In this document: piece by piece, positions 49,483 to 61,627 of the stretch
Numbering within the stretch: the stretch's first letter is position 1
Layout of the letters: each line of letters starts with the position of its first letter
Program-made: the position numbers and the translations under genes
Assembly (NCBI RefSeq): GCF_010093595.1
Contig: NW_022985445.1
Span: forward strand, 523,656-587,655
Length of the DNA stretch: 64,000 nucleotides
DNA from: Mytilinidion resinicola
Lineage: Eukaryota; Ascomycota; Dothideomycetes; Mytilinidiales; Mytilinidiaceae
Reading direction: 5' to 3'
Notes under the pieces: generated by a model
Database searches by the model: none
What the model was told of the DNA's origin: nothing
What the model saw: the letters and a program-made list of their open reading frames with translations, nothing else

Positions 49483-50504
49483 AGCAATATTTCATCGAGA
49501 CAACGGGTTGAGTTTTGTAAGGAGCGCAAGCACGACATAATGATGAATGGGATCACTGTATTTACGAAAGAGTTGTCACAGAAAGCCTGCCACGGGCAGG
49601 TGTAATTAATAAGTCGAGTGATTTGCGTGTGGATAAAAACTATACACGTTCTTATAGCAAGCATAATGTAATCACGCTCCTTTCGTTCCATCTTCGGCGA
49701 TCTCGCAGGCTCCGCTCAGCATAAAGTGGCAGTGTAACACCATCTACGGCGGTGTGGAGATGTTATCGGCTCTCCCCAAAACTATCCCTTTACAATTCTG
49801 ATAACAGCAGATATACAGAATATGCTATTGGAAGGGTGACATAAATTTATGGCCCCGCGCACCGGAGTATCATTAATCCACCCCGGCTTGGCGCACCCAT
49901 CGAAACACCACTTCGTTAAGTGAGGTGCAATCAACAACAAAAATAACAACCACAAGTGAGTGTAATAGCGACGCCCATAACCTCTTACATTCTATCCTGC
50001 CGTTATAACTGATCAAATCTTTACAGGCACCCCAACAAATCGCTCGCATCGTGAACTGCAAGAGCTCGGCGGTGCTGGACCGCCACCCAGCCTGAATTGG
50101 CTGGGCAGGGTAGTCCCCATAACTCAAACAACCACATCAACAGCAGACTACGAGATCTTTTGGACTCATGCTCTCAATAAAACGCTCGCATCGTGAACTG
50201 CAAGAGCTCGGCGGTGCTGGACCGCCACCCAGCCTGAATTGGCTGGGCAGGGTAGTCCCCATAACTCAAACAACCACACCAAATATTGCAGGCCACGAGA
50301 TTTTTCGGATTCATGAAGCTATCTTTTTACTCTCTTACTCGGACGTGCTAAAGAAGACTAGGCCCGATCTTGCTATGTTCAGATGCGACTTTCCTCATGG
50401 TCGCAACTGCTTTTTATAACGACAACTCATCCTCGTATCTCCCCATGGCGAAGCTATCCTAAAACCTGCAGCTCCATTCGCTGTTTTACAGCACCCATCC
50501 CTCG
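49483..50504. other. Intergenic with a tandem duplication
   Basis: About 1 kb holding the two-copy 96-bp direct repeat at 50041-50278. Open frames run through it, but none is convincing as a gene. Confidence 0.5.
50041..50278 (+). repeat. Tandem direct repeat, 142-bp period, 96 bp identical
   Basis: Copies at 50041-50136 and 50183-50278 are essentially identical from CGCTCGCATCGTGAACTGC to CAAACAACCACA. The sequence after each copy stays related (CTACGAGATCTTTTGGACTC versus CCACGAGATTTTTCGGATTC). Each copy holds two adjoining perfect hairpins: GGCGGT-GCTGG-ACCGCC and CCCAGCC-TGAATT-GGCTGGG (50068-50084 and 50086-50105 in copy 1). Confidence 0.88.
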
Positions 50505-51630
50505 ATGTTTTCGAAGGAAGAGGCTACGCGACAGCCTGGAAAGAAAAGAAAATCCACTGAGAAGACGGAAACCACGAAGACGCAAAGGCCAGCTGAGCAA
50601 GACGTCATCGAAGCAAAGTCTCTTCCAGAGAAAAAGCAGCGAACTCTAAAGGGATTGTTCTCTGAAACGTAGGACACCATGAAGACATCCAACTGATCAG
50701 TGCTGATCATCTTGTAGTGCCGAAATAGGGAGCTCCGTGCAGAATGCCCTAAGTTACTCACGACCTGCTGGTTCCTCCGTCGGCTCACCTTTCCGCTCTA
50801 AACTCACTCTATCCACCGGCGTCTCCTCGACTAGCGCATCTCACAGTCGTACAGCCGACACCCGTAAAGCCCTCCCGACAAACAAGACCCGTAATGTTGT
50901 GGTGAGCATAACGGAAAAGGGGTCTATCATACTCGACCTCGGGTCCGAATCCTCCTCTGACGAAGATGGCGACCCTCGTGCTAGATCCGGTGATGACAAG
51001 AAAGACACGAGGGTTTCCGAATCGAAAGGGTCAACCATATTCGACCTCGGGTCTGGATCCTCCTCTGACGAAGATGACGGCCTTCATGCTAGTTCCGGTC
51101 ATGACAAGAACAAGGCGGCGATTCGCGAATCAAGAGTGTACGGCAAGCGCTGGCGTCGCCTCCAGCTCGGGGACTTCGACCTTGAACCCGACTATGCTGC
51201 TCATCTCGCGGCTAAAGCTATCGTTCGGGATCGCCTTCGAGCCTCGTTGGAATCTCTCATAACCCTTGCTAAAAGTGGAAGACCGCACATTATGTGTGTG
51301 CCGGACAATCGCGTCTTTTTGTGCTGTGTCGACGTGGAAGTATGCCTAGATCTATGGCTGAATGGCATGACCCCGAAAACTTAGTCTATCCTCGCAAAGC
51401 CTATCCTACGAGCTCGAGACGTCCTCGAAATCCCTCAACAACCACACGTGAAATATATGGGACCAGGAGCATACGTGAGCGCCGTCAACTTCGGGACCGA
51501 TAGGTCGTTCATTTACCGGGGATGCTCGTTTGGTACTGATGGATTGGCCGGACGCTGGGACGAATACGATCGCTGCATAGACAAGCCTGGCAAAAATCAA
51601 GACAAGATCAGGTCGTCACCGCATCTCTGA
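50505..51630 (+). CDS. Hypothetical protein with two acidic 36-residue repeats
   Basis: Proposed exons 50505..50668, 50718..51339, 51400..51630 (338 aa, phases agree). The N-terminus is Lys/Glu-rich (FSKEEATRQPGKKRKSTEKT), probably nuclear. A Ser/Thr-rich part follows, then two tandem repeats: SIILDLGSESSSDEDGD and STIFDLGSGSSSDEDDG, 108-nt period, with CK2-type acidic Ser clusters. Next is a helical region (YAAHLAAKAIVRDRLRASLE), and if intron 2 is spliced, VKYMGPGAYVSAVNFGTDRS. Intron 1 has a weak GTAGGA donor; intron 2 has GTATGC and a poor branch site. If intron 2 is not used, the protein ends at 51384. No family recognised. Confidence 0.45.
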
Positions 51631-51660
51631 GAGATATGCAGTCCAGGTGCTGTATGTGAG

Positions 51661-52304
51661 ATGAAGGCGATCTCCTGCTTTCCCGTGGGAACCCTCCCAG
51701 CTTACTCCATCGTGCTCGAATCCATAATGATGCTGTGGTTTAGCACACTGGCACCCGAGCAGATGAATCCTGACACGTGTTCCCAGCCGAGCTCCACAGA
51801 GGTATATCAACTTTGCGTTCCAGACTTCGCTGCTCACGACGGTGTCCGCGGGTTGAACGAGAGCTGGTCCTTGAAAGAAAAGGCACTCCTCAAACGTGCA
51901 AGAAAGACTGCGTCATGTAGTCACTGTGGGGGATTTGGTTGTGCGAGGGTTGCACTACGCGTTTCAACTAAGTCGTAGAGAAGTTCATATGCAACCATCC
52001 TAAGGATGCCAGCGACGAATACTCCCAGCACGTCATAGAGAAAGGTAGACGCAAGATGGCACTCAAGGTTTAGCCCGAGCGACCCGACGCATGCGATTTG
52101 TGTAAGAGAGAGCTGGACATTCCCAACACTCTTGGCCGATGGAACGAGAGACTGAGTATGTGGATGTGCAGACGCTGCAGCCGAAAAGACGAGAACCAGG
52201 CGAAGACCACCTGGAAGGGTAAGGGCGCGGAAGGTCTTTCTCAACGCTGCATGGATCAATGTAGGCCGACCCGTCAGCGCGACACATCTGACTTGGCAGA
52301 ATAA
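51661..52304 (+). other. Coding-like stretch with CxxC pairs, possibly a decayed gene
   Basis: Frame 51661-51978 carries KKALLKRARKT-like ALLKRARKTASCSHCGGFGC. After stops and frame changes, frames to 52304 carry DACDLCKRELDIPNT and MWMCRRCSRKDENQ. The CSHC, CDLC and CRRC pairs suggest a zinc-binding protein, but I could not connect the segments with credible introns. It could be the 3' part of the gene at 50505 or a pseudogene. Confidence 0.25.
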
Positions 52305-53592
52305 AAAGGATCAAGAAGGATGAAGTAGCTTAAGCTTGTCTGAGATGGCCTGGCGAATTTACCAGTTGAGCCAAATGATCAATTCCATAGCTTTGTAAGT
52401 GCATCAAGGGACTCCAAGCGGTGGCAGGACAGTATACACACAATAGGCGTTCGATAAGAGCACACAATCTTCCGCATCAGGGGCTCTACGAAAACGGATG
52501 ACATGTGCTACGCATTTAGCATGTTGTTAAAAGTCTTCGCGCTCTAAAAAAGATATCAGCATAGTCAGCATAATACGATCTTTACATTTCGCTTGAATAA
52601 GAACTTTACGCAAGTCATTCCCGAAGATGGAACGAAAGGAGAGTGATTACATTGCACTTGCTACGCCCACACCCATAGTCGCTACATCCGTTGGCGCGCC
52701 TGTGTCTTAGATCTCTGATGGATAGCCCTAGGCGCCTACCAACGGCACTGTTTCTATAACCGCTACTCTATCTCAGTTCACTGGTGCGGCCGCGTCGCCA
52801 GTCTACAACTCGGTGCCATGGCTGCTGGTCTCCTCGGTGTTGCCGTTCTGCTATGATCAACATGATCTTAGCATGCATCTAATCACCTCGTTCTTATTTT
52901 GGTTAACACCACACGATCCTTACGACTGTCCATGATACGGCACTATGATCACGGCAAGCGTCAAAAGCAAGCATATGGAGGTTTGCATTTCAGGCGGAGC
53001 AACATGTCATGTTAATAATCTTCAATATTACTGAAGGGCGATATTCTTGTGAATAGTAGTTAGTCTTCTCCATCTTCTTATTGGATGGGCTGGTAAGGTT
53101 GTACTTACTGGTGGGAAGAGGAGCGGTGCCTGCCTTCGGCAGGCGTAATATATAATTACTTCAATTGAATCAAATATCAGCACTATATACAATGCGATAA
53201 TCGTGTTTCACTCTTGTTTGCTTCATATCATTGTGAGGAGTGTTTCAGCCAGCATGCAGTCGGTCAATCAAAATGCTGCCTGATCTCCAAGATGAGAACA
53301 TTTACACCGATTTTAGAATTTTGAAAGCCAATTGACGCACCCCAGGCTTGATGACATCGAAACGGAGACTTTGGTATCTAGTTGCAAATGAGTGAACAGA
53401 AACCACGGTGAAAACTTTACAAATGCTTTAATTGGATTGATATGGCTAGTCATGGTCGTGCTTCCGCCCAGGGCCGGATAGATCTGCGTGCAGCAACGTC
53501 ATTGGGAGATCCAACGTCGAACCACCTCAAGAAGCAGCTTTGCTTCTGCGCTCAACAAATAATCCATCAATCCATCAACTAACGCCGTCAAA
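52305..53592. other. Intergenic with relics
   Basis: 1.3 kb, AT-rich. Contains a weak relic of the MITE family near 52340-52450 (GTCTGAGATGGCC; GGTGGCAGGACAGTATACAC) and the PIR pseudogene fragment. The sequence after the fragment (near 53140-53200) faintly resembles that after the intact PIR gene. Confidence 0.5.
52669..52856 (+). pseudogene. Truncated, stop-ridden copy of the PIR gene 3' end
   Basis: Reads as VGAPVS-stop-ISDG-stop-P-stop-APTNGTVSITATLSQFTGAAA, which aligns with GAAVSQKSDGQPIATANGTV and FTAAPSQFTGAAP of the gene at 47575. After a frameshift it ends LGAMAAGLLGVAVLL-stop, like the hydrophobic tail of the PIR protein. Two of the three stops are TAG where the PIR motif has CAG (VSQ, DGQ); the third could be the same change at PQ. 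This is the C-to-T pattern expected of RIP. No upstream exons were found. Confidence 0.72.
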
Positions 53593-54181
53593 ATGTTCAA
53601 GAATCTTTTCCGCGAGGTACACGACCCTTTCCAATGGCTGATAATTTGCTAATACCCTGCTCAGACCGGCGCGAAAGACGTCGTGACACTCTTCCACAAG
53701 CCGTCAGTGCCAGCATCAGCTCGCGTCCTCACGATCCTCAAACAAGCCAATGCCCAATCCGTAGCTCATGCAACCGAAGATCAGGCAAGCAACCACCAGA
53801 CTCAGAGCAAAGTCGAGCGCCATGAGTTCGAGCTCGACGTGACCGAGGCTCCCCCAACCAGCGACCAACTGAGGAACATACTGGAGTATCTTGGCGCTGG
53901 CGCCCCTGGAAGAGTCATAAGGGGAGCGAAGGATGAAGCAGATGCGATGAGGAAGCTGAAGGAGGATGGAGAGAGCTTCCAACGACCGTTGGTGAGCTAT
54001 GCGCTTCTGGTTGACGCTCGGCGTCTTTACTGACATGACAACAGGTGGTGGATTGGAACAAGGGCAAAGCAGGTAAATATTGCTCTTCGTTCTATGTTTG
54101 CCGCAGTTTGACTAACTCTGGGTAGTCTTCGGTGAGAACCAGTCCGAGATTCTGGCTCTCTTGAAGTCGATACCGAAGTAG
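53593..54181 (+). CDS. FMP46: FMP46-like mitochondrial thioredoxin-fold protein (DUF1687)
   Basis: Putative redox protein found in fungal mitochondria. Exons 53593..53616, 53665..53991, 54045..54072, 54126..54181; phases agree; 144 aa. MFKNLFRE is a mini-exon. The body starts VVTLFHKPSVPASARVLTIL (strand-loop-helix of a thioredoxin fold without a CxxC). The family signature FELDVTEAPPTSDQLRNILE follows, then FQRPLVVDWNKGKAVFGENQ. Four exons for 144 residues, with an intron of 52-53 nt at each end of the 28-nt exon 3. Length is slightly below the yeast protein. The catalytic residue is unclear, so the enzymatic role is inferred from the family only. Confidence 0.85.
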
Positions 54182-54877
54182 AGGGTGCCTCTTGTGCCCG
54201 TATTGACCAAAGCGGCACCTGTAAAATAATCATGAATTGCAGTTGAGCGTTGAGGTGTTTTCAAAAGACTGCATGGTGCAAACGATGGCAAAACTCATGT
54301 GTTTGGAAGAGGAACGGCCCGCCGCCGTGCAACAAACAAGTCACATCAATCGTGCCGGTAGGTACAATTAATCCAAAACTTAGCAGCAGCCAGCCATAAA
54401 GGCGTAAGCAAAGGTCTGTGTACGTGAGTGACAGGCCCGTAGAAAAAAGCCAATGAAGTTGATAGCCACGGGATTCGGCCGCCTCTAATCGTATACAAGT
54501 GCCGCAGTGGACTAGCCGCGGCGAGTACATCTTTCAGATTGATTCTCCATCCGTCTCCCAGCGCCTCCTTTCGTAGATCTGCAGCGGTGACTCTTTCCAT
54601 CTCGTGAAGGTTCAGAGGTTCGCGGGCGTTGAGCGCGCTTTTGCTCGGCCAGCTTCGCCTGACGTCTTCTCGATTCACTCGCAAACCAAAACACCGACTT
54701 CGCTCGCCGCTTCCTCACCACCCATCTCCTTTCCTCATCCTCCACCCTCCACCCTACACCCTATTCTCTCTGCGCACGCTCTCCGTTTGTCAACCCGCTA
54801 TCTCGCCCCGTCCGCTCGCTGGACGCACCCCTATCCACGCTTGTCTCCGGCACCGCTCGCTGCTTCAGTCGCCCATC
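54182..54877. other. Intergenic, long pyrimidine-rich leader
   Basis: About 700 bp. The last 230 bp before the RRM gene are C/T-rich and open in frame, but look like 5' UTR. Confidence 0.5.
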
Positions 54878-57800
54878 ATGGAGTACAACGCGGGGCCGCT
54901 GGCCAACCCCCCCACGAACCACGCCTGTCTCATCTCCACGGACCTGGGCAAGCGTCCGCCCCGATCGATTGGCAAGCCGCCATTCCCACCGGTTATAGTC
55001 CGCAGCAATAGAGCTGCTGCTGTCCAGGACTTCGCGTTGCGCTGCAAGCAAAAGTACCCCGACACCTGTCGCTATGTCTACCCGGGATGTCAGACCAAGG
55101 ATCTCTTCGATGACTACGACATCCACGTTGAAGAGGGCAAGTTTCTTGACGAGGTGATCCGATACCTGGCCGCCGAGAACATGGCACGAGTTAAGAGCTT
55201 CTGTCACGAATGGAGCTTATATGATCGTGACCGTCTTATGGACGTTGCGCAGATACAGCACGACAACCCCTCAAACCCTCTCGAGATCGTGGACGAGTGC
55301 GGGCTGTTCTCGCAAGAGGAAATCCACACCTATGGCCGCGAGTTCCTCTGGCATGCATTGAACGAGATGAAGGGCGCTCTTATTAATGTCGCTGAATCTC
55401 AGGCAGCAGCCAGACTCAAGAAAGAGCAAGAGGCGGACAAGACCCCCAAACAGATACCCGCAGCTGTAGCTCCAGCATCGAGCTGCCCTCCACAGCAAGA
55501 CCCTCAACTAAGCGCCGGTCACCAGTCAGATGGCGCACCGCTCGGACGTGTTGACAACGTCCCATCTCGTAAGTTCCTACTCATCAAAGCCCTCACGCAG
55601 GCATTCCGAGGGTAGTTCATTCACTAACTTAGAGCTCGTAGAACTTCCCTATGAAAAGCATGGTAAGGGCAGGGAACTTCCTCAAGCTCCGATGCGTCAA
55701 CAACCCGCGAATCATAATGTCAGACGCATACTCTCAGCCGAACAGCCCATGGCTAGCGACACAACAGCATCGATGCGATCGGAGGTAACCATGCAGCAAC
55801 CTATGACTGCACCTCAACAGCCCGGCACGACGAGCTTATCACATACCCCGACTCTCCGCACAGCGTTTCTCAATGCGCCGCCAGGGGGCGCTGTGCAACT
55901 GTCCCATCCTCCTAATGCGCATACCCGTCAGCTATCTAGCGGACACCCTGAAAACATGGGTCCACATGGTCCCATTTCTCATCATCGTATCCGTCAGACG
56001 TCTAGTGGTGTCCCTAGTGCTGCCCAATCGCCTCGATACCCCCACCCTATTGAGGCCGTGAAGATGCAAGGACAGCCGCTCAGAGCGTCACCATCACAGA
56101 GCCATCCGAGCATGGCAATTTCGCCACAGTATTCAATGCACGGGCTCTACGGTGCAGCACAGTTCTATCAAGGGGCACCAATGGGATTACAGGCCCATCC
56201 ATCTCCGCAGATGATGATGAATCCGAACATGATGCCTGGAATCCCCTATGATGCGATGCCGGTTGGCCCCCCTGGACAAATTGTGTATCAGATCGCAGAC
56301 GCCACCAATGTCCAACTCCCCACCAGCTCTTTCATTCCCATGAACATGAATCAGTCCTTCTATCAGCAGGGCGCTGCAGTAGCTCAAGGTCTTCCTGCGA
56401 AGCAGCCTCAGCTGTATGACCCTTATGGCGACGCCAATCCCGGCTTCGCACAGATGCCTCGCGGCAAAGGGAAGAGCAAGAATAGCTTTTCAGGAAATCC
56501 TAATAAGGGTCGAAAGTTCTCATCGGGCTCGTACGGCCGTGGAGGCCAAGGTCCATACCCAGGAGAGGGTGGATACCAACAGAACACCAACTATCCGGCT
56601 CCTGTCCCCTACGGCGCAAATCATCCAGGAGGCAACCTTCAAAATCAAACTCAGCAAGCCTTTCGAGTGCCTCGGAGCCAAGAGTCACAAGGCTATTCAG
56701 GCCAATGGCCAGCGAACCACGGAAGCAGGCATCCATCTGGATCGCGGCCCCAGGGCATGGAGCCGTTCCCTCCGTTCGAGAACCAGCAACCGCAGATGCA
56801 GGCTCAAACATTCTCTGGGCAACGCTTGCCTCCAAGTCAACCGTCAAAATCCCGTCACTCTGATTCGCGACCCTCATTTAGCAGCAATCCGGCCGAAGGG
56901 TTCAACGGCCAGGGACATGGAGGAGGCCAACCGAGCCCTCCTTGCGGCGAAGACTGGATAGCTCCTGATGCACTGCACATCAAACAGGTTTGGGTTCACG
57001 GATTCTACTTCCACGCCGATGTTGGAACAGGATTGACGAAATGGTTTGAGGAAAACGTTGGAGTTCCTGTGGTTAAAGTGGACTTGAGAAAAGACAAGAA
57101 CGGCACGGATTACGCATACGTTAAGTGAGTTTTCCAACAGATCGAGATATTTCTACTGTGGTGCTAATCCTTTTCGACAGTTTCAACACCAAAACAGATG
57201 CCGAAAAGGCCCTGAAGATGAATGCTAAAACTTACGACAATCGGCCTCTGACTATCAAGGTGCCACAAAAGTTCTACACAGACCTCGGCACGCGATACAA
57301 CGATTCCAGACGTACAAGCAACTCTTATGGCACGAGCAGCTTTAACCCAACCTTCCAAGGACGCCCTTACGGCTTCAGTTCTCCGAAGGTCGAACGAACA
57401 CAACGTCAATCATCCCAAGATCCAACGCCGACCTCCAAGAAAGCTGGCAAGCATGGCGATCAATCATCTGCTCCTCCCACATATTCTCCCCAGGATGCCA
57501 GAAGTGACTTGAATCGGCAGCCGAGCATGGATAATTTTGCCGGGAGGGGCAGCCCAGAGATGAAGAAAGGGAGGAAGTCCAGCAAGACTTCCCCGAAGAA
57601 GCTGAAGCAACAAGAGCTTGGACGCACAACTAGCCAAGCCAGTGACACCCCGTCAACGAGTCCTGTCAAAGATGGGAAGGGGAAGTCTGATGTTGTTGCT
57701 CAGGACCCTAACGTAGTTCTGAGCCAGACGCCTTCTCTAGAAGAGCACAAGAGTCCTTCACAGACATCTACTACTATTCCTGTGAACAATTCAGACACGG

Positions 57801-60076
57801 AGCTCCAAGAGGAGGCGACTAGCGGGGACGCTCGTTCTAGTTCAACTCCAGACGACATCACCGATGCTACCGAGAGCACGAACGGTAGTGATGCATCAAC
57901 GGTCGTGGCAGTTACCAAGAGCGATGGTAGTGGCGCGAAGGACGCTAAGGAGAAAGCAACAGATTCGCAAGTTTCTCCCGATGTCGTCGAAGAAACTGCG
58001 GAGCAAGCACCCGAGACCACAATCCAGCCGCCAGCAAGCCTGCCTTTGTCTCCTCCCAGTGTCACTACATCTAAAGAGCAGGGATCGGAACCTTGCGCGG
58101 TCCTATTTAGCGATGTTGATCAGCTCGTTGAGACTCCGAATATCGAGGAAGAAACCATACAGCCTACATCAGGTGAAAAAACTCTTACTGATCAGAACGA
58201 AGAGGTGGGTCTTTCTGGTGTAAAGGAAGAGGCTTCAAACAAGAGCAAATTTCTTGCTCCCGATAGTAACTCACCGCAAACTCCGAATGACTTCAGGACT
58301 GCGCCCCAGACCCCCTTGGAAGCATTTCACGGTCATGTGAGCCCTAACGCTGCCGGGGCCTCAAAGGATGACTTAGTCTCCGATGACGAAGAGCAGAAGC
58401 AAGACAGTAGCTTTGTTTCCGCTAAAGAGTCTCAGTCTGATGGTGAATCTGAGGCACAGCGCGGCCAGGAGCAGACGGACGACCAAGCGTCAACGCTGGT
58501 CAACGCTGAAGCACGAACAACCCATGGACTCGATGCGGAGGCCACCGCATCAAAACCAGAAGAGCACCCAACGAGCCGAAGCCCCTCTGTGGAGGCTCAC
58601 CAAGCGACCGATAAATCAGTTGCGTCTTCGAAACCACCAGCTCGAACTGAGTCTCTACATCCTTTCGCGAAGGTTAACAAACGCAAGGAGAACGCGAAGA
58701 AAAAGACTGCCAAAAAGAAGGGTAAAGGTAAAGAAGCTCAGCAGCCTAAGGTAACGGACGTGGGGACCTCGAAGCTCAGCGATACTGCAAATTCGGAACC
58801 CGCGCTTGAGGAGATCGAGGTCGTGCCCGAGAACAATACGAAATCCTCCACGACCACCAAAGAAAAAGCGCACACGCGGTCAAACTCTCAGAACCAGAGT
58901 ACGACTGAGGGCACCTCTAGCGCAGATACAGTCGAGGACAGAGATGACAAAACTCAGGAGACAATCACAACGAAAACTCCAGTCCCGGAGTCGTCGAAAG
59001 TTGGTAATGAATCTATCCCATCCTCAACAAAGCCTTCGATCCCACCAGCGAGTAGCTCACCCTTCCAGCAGAAGGTAGCGAAGGCAAACGGCGCTGTGCC
59101 GTCCTATGAGCCCGTGCTTCCCGCGGCGTCCACGAGCCTGCAAGTCCAAGACAACGAGATGACAGAAGCAGAGAAAGTCAAGGAGAAGAAGCGTCGAGCT
59201 ATTGCTGCAAAAGTTGCTATTCCCAATCTAAATCTGGGATTAGTCGCTCGGAGGCCTCAATCAACGGGGAAGAGTGTTACTCCGGAGCCTCAATCGCCAG
59301 TTCGCCAGAGTACTGGTCATGATTCAGTAATGCCTCGTGTAAAGGAGGATCAGCACAGATCAGCAGTCAATAAGGCGAGCCTTCCCGAGAACGTAACGGA
59401 AGGACATGTGTCGGCAGTGTTCCCGGATATCAACGCGAATGAGACTTTGGACGAGTTGGTTGTCTCAGAAAAGCCATCTGCCCTCACTATCGTAACTGCC
59501 GAATCCTCCGAGGTGGGCTCTTCCAAGAAGCTAACACAAGCTAATTCGACATCCGAAGTTAGGAATGAAGACATTGCTGCTGTAAACGAAGACCAACTGC
59601 CAAAGGGGAAGAAGCCTAAGAAAAAGAAGAAAAAGACGAAGAACAATCTCAGCCTGTCGACTATCACTTCACAGAACGACGGAACCACTACAAGCGACCC
59701 CCTGATCGAACAAGGCGCCGAGTTCAGTGAACAGTTTAAGGAAATTGCAGATGTGATGGCCGCCCGTAAGTCTTTTCCCTTATACTACAGCAGGGAGTAT
59801 GTCGATCATTCAACGGGAAGGCGAATCTCAGTATCCTCAGCAGCACAATCCGCCGGCATGGGCGAGACTTCCCCATATCGTACCTATCAGCAACTTTTCG
59901 CGCCTCAAGTCGTTTTGACCGCGGAACAACTCGAGGACATACAGAAATCTGGCGACCTCAACAATCCGCCTCAGTCGGTAGTGCAGGAGCTACGTCGTCC
60001 TCAGACTCTCGACGCGGAGGAGGGGGGTGCGTCTACATCTCGTGATTCACAAGATGGTAATAAAGCGTCGGGGTAG
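54878..60076 (+). CDS. Large RRM-domain protein with disordered, acidic C-terminus
   Basis: Exons 54878..55568, 55633..57124, 57181..60076; phases agree; 1692 aa. The start is the Met in CATCATGGAG; an upstream in-frame Met at 54629 lies in leader-like sequence. N-terminal ~230 residues: helical region with CKQKYPDTCRYVYPGCQTKD and FCHEWSLYDRDRLMDVAQIQ, not a family I recognise. Residues ~230-660 are Gln/Pro/Met/Gly-rich with an RG patch (SGSYGRGGQGPYPGEGG). The RRM lies at about 680-755, split by intron 2: IKQVWVHGFYFHADVGTGLT, VVKVDLRKDKNGTDYAYV/N (RNP1-like) and FNTKTDAEKALKMNAKTYDN. The remaining ~930 residues are disordered, rich in Ser/Thr/Glu, with Lys clusters (NAKKKTAKKKGKGKE; PKKKKKKTKNN) that may be nuclear signals. 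Probably an RNA-binding regulator; the specific role is unknown. Confidence 0.85.
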
Positions 60077-61627
60077 AAGCCAAAGGGCGGATGAGCGAGC
60101 AGGAGACTACATGACATTCAAAAGGTGCGTAATTATCTACCGCTCTTTCATCTATTAGACCTTCCGAATACTAACCCAGCATCAGTTCTGCGATTACCAA
60201 ACATCTCGAACCTTCGACATGATGTTCTCACGTACTACCCCGCGCAAGTCTCATCGCTCGTCCCAACCCGTACCCGCAACTTGTTACTCAACGCGACTGA
60301 TTAAGCGATCTGGCCTTGCTAGACCACCGCCACGGCATTGACAGAATTCTGACTGATTGACGCGTACGGCTTGATGGAGTCGGAGAGGGGGAGGTATGGT
60401 GCATCAAATATAGCTGGTGATAGCACCTATATGGCGGTAGCTGTGTGCTTGGTTTGTTGATTCTGGGTTTTGCCTTTGCTCCTGCTTTTATGGTGGTGTG
60501 GCGACGACTCCCTTTTCTTGGTTTTAATGCTTGAGTGGCGGTTCTGAAATTGCATCTGGAGGTCTAATCGACGAAGGAGGGATAGGTTAATGGGATTGCG
60601 AGTTGACGAAATTGTGACATTGCCTCTGCGATGATGACGTGAGGATGCTTTCGAGTGCGTGTTTGGTACTTGTCGCGAGGACTGTTAACGTGATGGAATA
60701 AGTAGCAGAACTAGGTAAGCCAGTCCTGCAAGAGAAATTGGTTTTGCGGCCTCCTTCTTCGACAAATATTTGTCCCATCGGTGACATTGCGCTTGGAATG
60801 ATGAACATGGCGCCGGCTGTCATCCCAGCCTTTTAGTTATTTATAGCTTAGGCCGCCCGTTCAGCCTAAGTGTTGTTCCCCCCTGGAGTCAGTAAACCTG
60901 ATGTTCTCGTAATGCCAGAACTCCTCGCGCACGATAAGCTGCAGCATTCCACATTAGCCTCAAGAAAAGAGATGTTATGATTGCATAGCCTTACCTATTT
61001 GCTAATTAGTCCGTTATAAAGTTTGCTAAATCTGGGGAGGAGAAAGCACCTCACGGCTCTCGCCTTTTACCATGCGGATCCTTTTTAAACCAGATTAGCA
61101 AGGAGTCGCAATCTTAGGGAAGTCGAGAATATGTACCAGTCAAATCTGGAAAAGGAGGCCCGGATATCACTCTAAGCACGCCTTTGTGTCGTACAATGGC
61201 TTGTCTCTGTCCCCTAGGCTGCCTCTCGAATCTTCTGCGCAAGTTCGTAGTGTTGGCCGCGACAATGTAGATTTTCTAACGCTGTTCTAACCCTGCTCGA
61301 AGTGCTTTTTGAACCTGTTCAGATGGTATATAGGCTTATCAGTTTTGACAAACCGATATCTCACCGTGCCCATCCCAGGCATGCGCCAATAGATGGGGCA
61401 TACGCAGGACTGGATGTGCGAACCATTGCTCCAGGTCCCATAAACACTGAAGCACCACAAGCTGTGGTAGAAAAGCGTGAAGCTACTTTTTCTCACAGCA
61501 CTAGGGCTACCCTATGCTCGACAGCGGAAATTCACAGTCCACAGGCTCATTTTTCACATTGAATGTGTGTATGTTGAAGTCGTCCTCTCGTATTAAAACT
61601 TGTAATGGTATCTAAACAGTCCGGAAC
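60077..61627. other. Convergent intergenic region
   Basis: 1.55 kb between the 3' ends of the RRM gene and the Rab escort gene. Frames are short and unsupported. Nothing recognised. Confidence 0.5.

Noticed and set aside
51921..52314. Minus-strand frames overlapping the CxxC-rich stretch
   Set aside because: No domain; the plus strand shows more coding character (paired CxxC motifs).
54629..54877. Upstream start for the RRM protein
   Set aside because: Sequence is C/T-rich leader-like, and the predicted peptide is Pro/Ser/Arg low complexity; the Met at 54878 has a better context.
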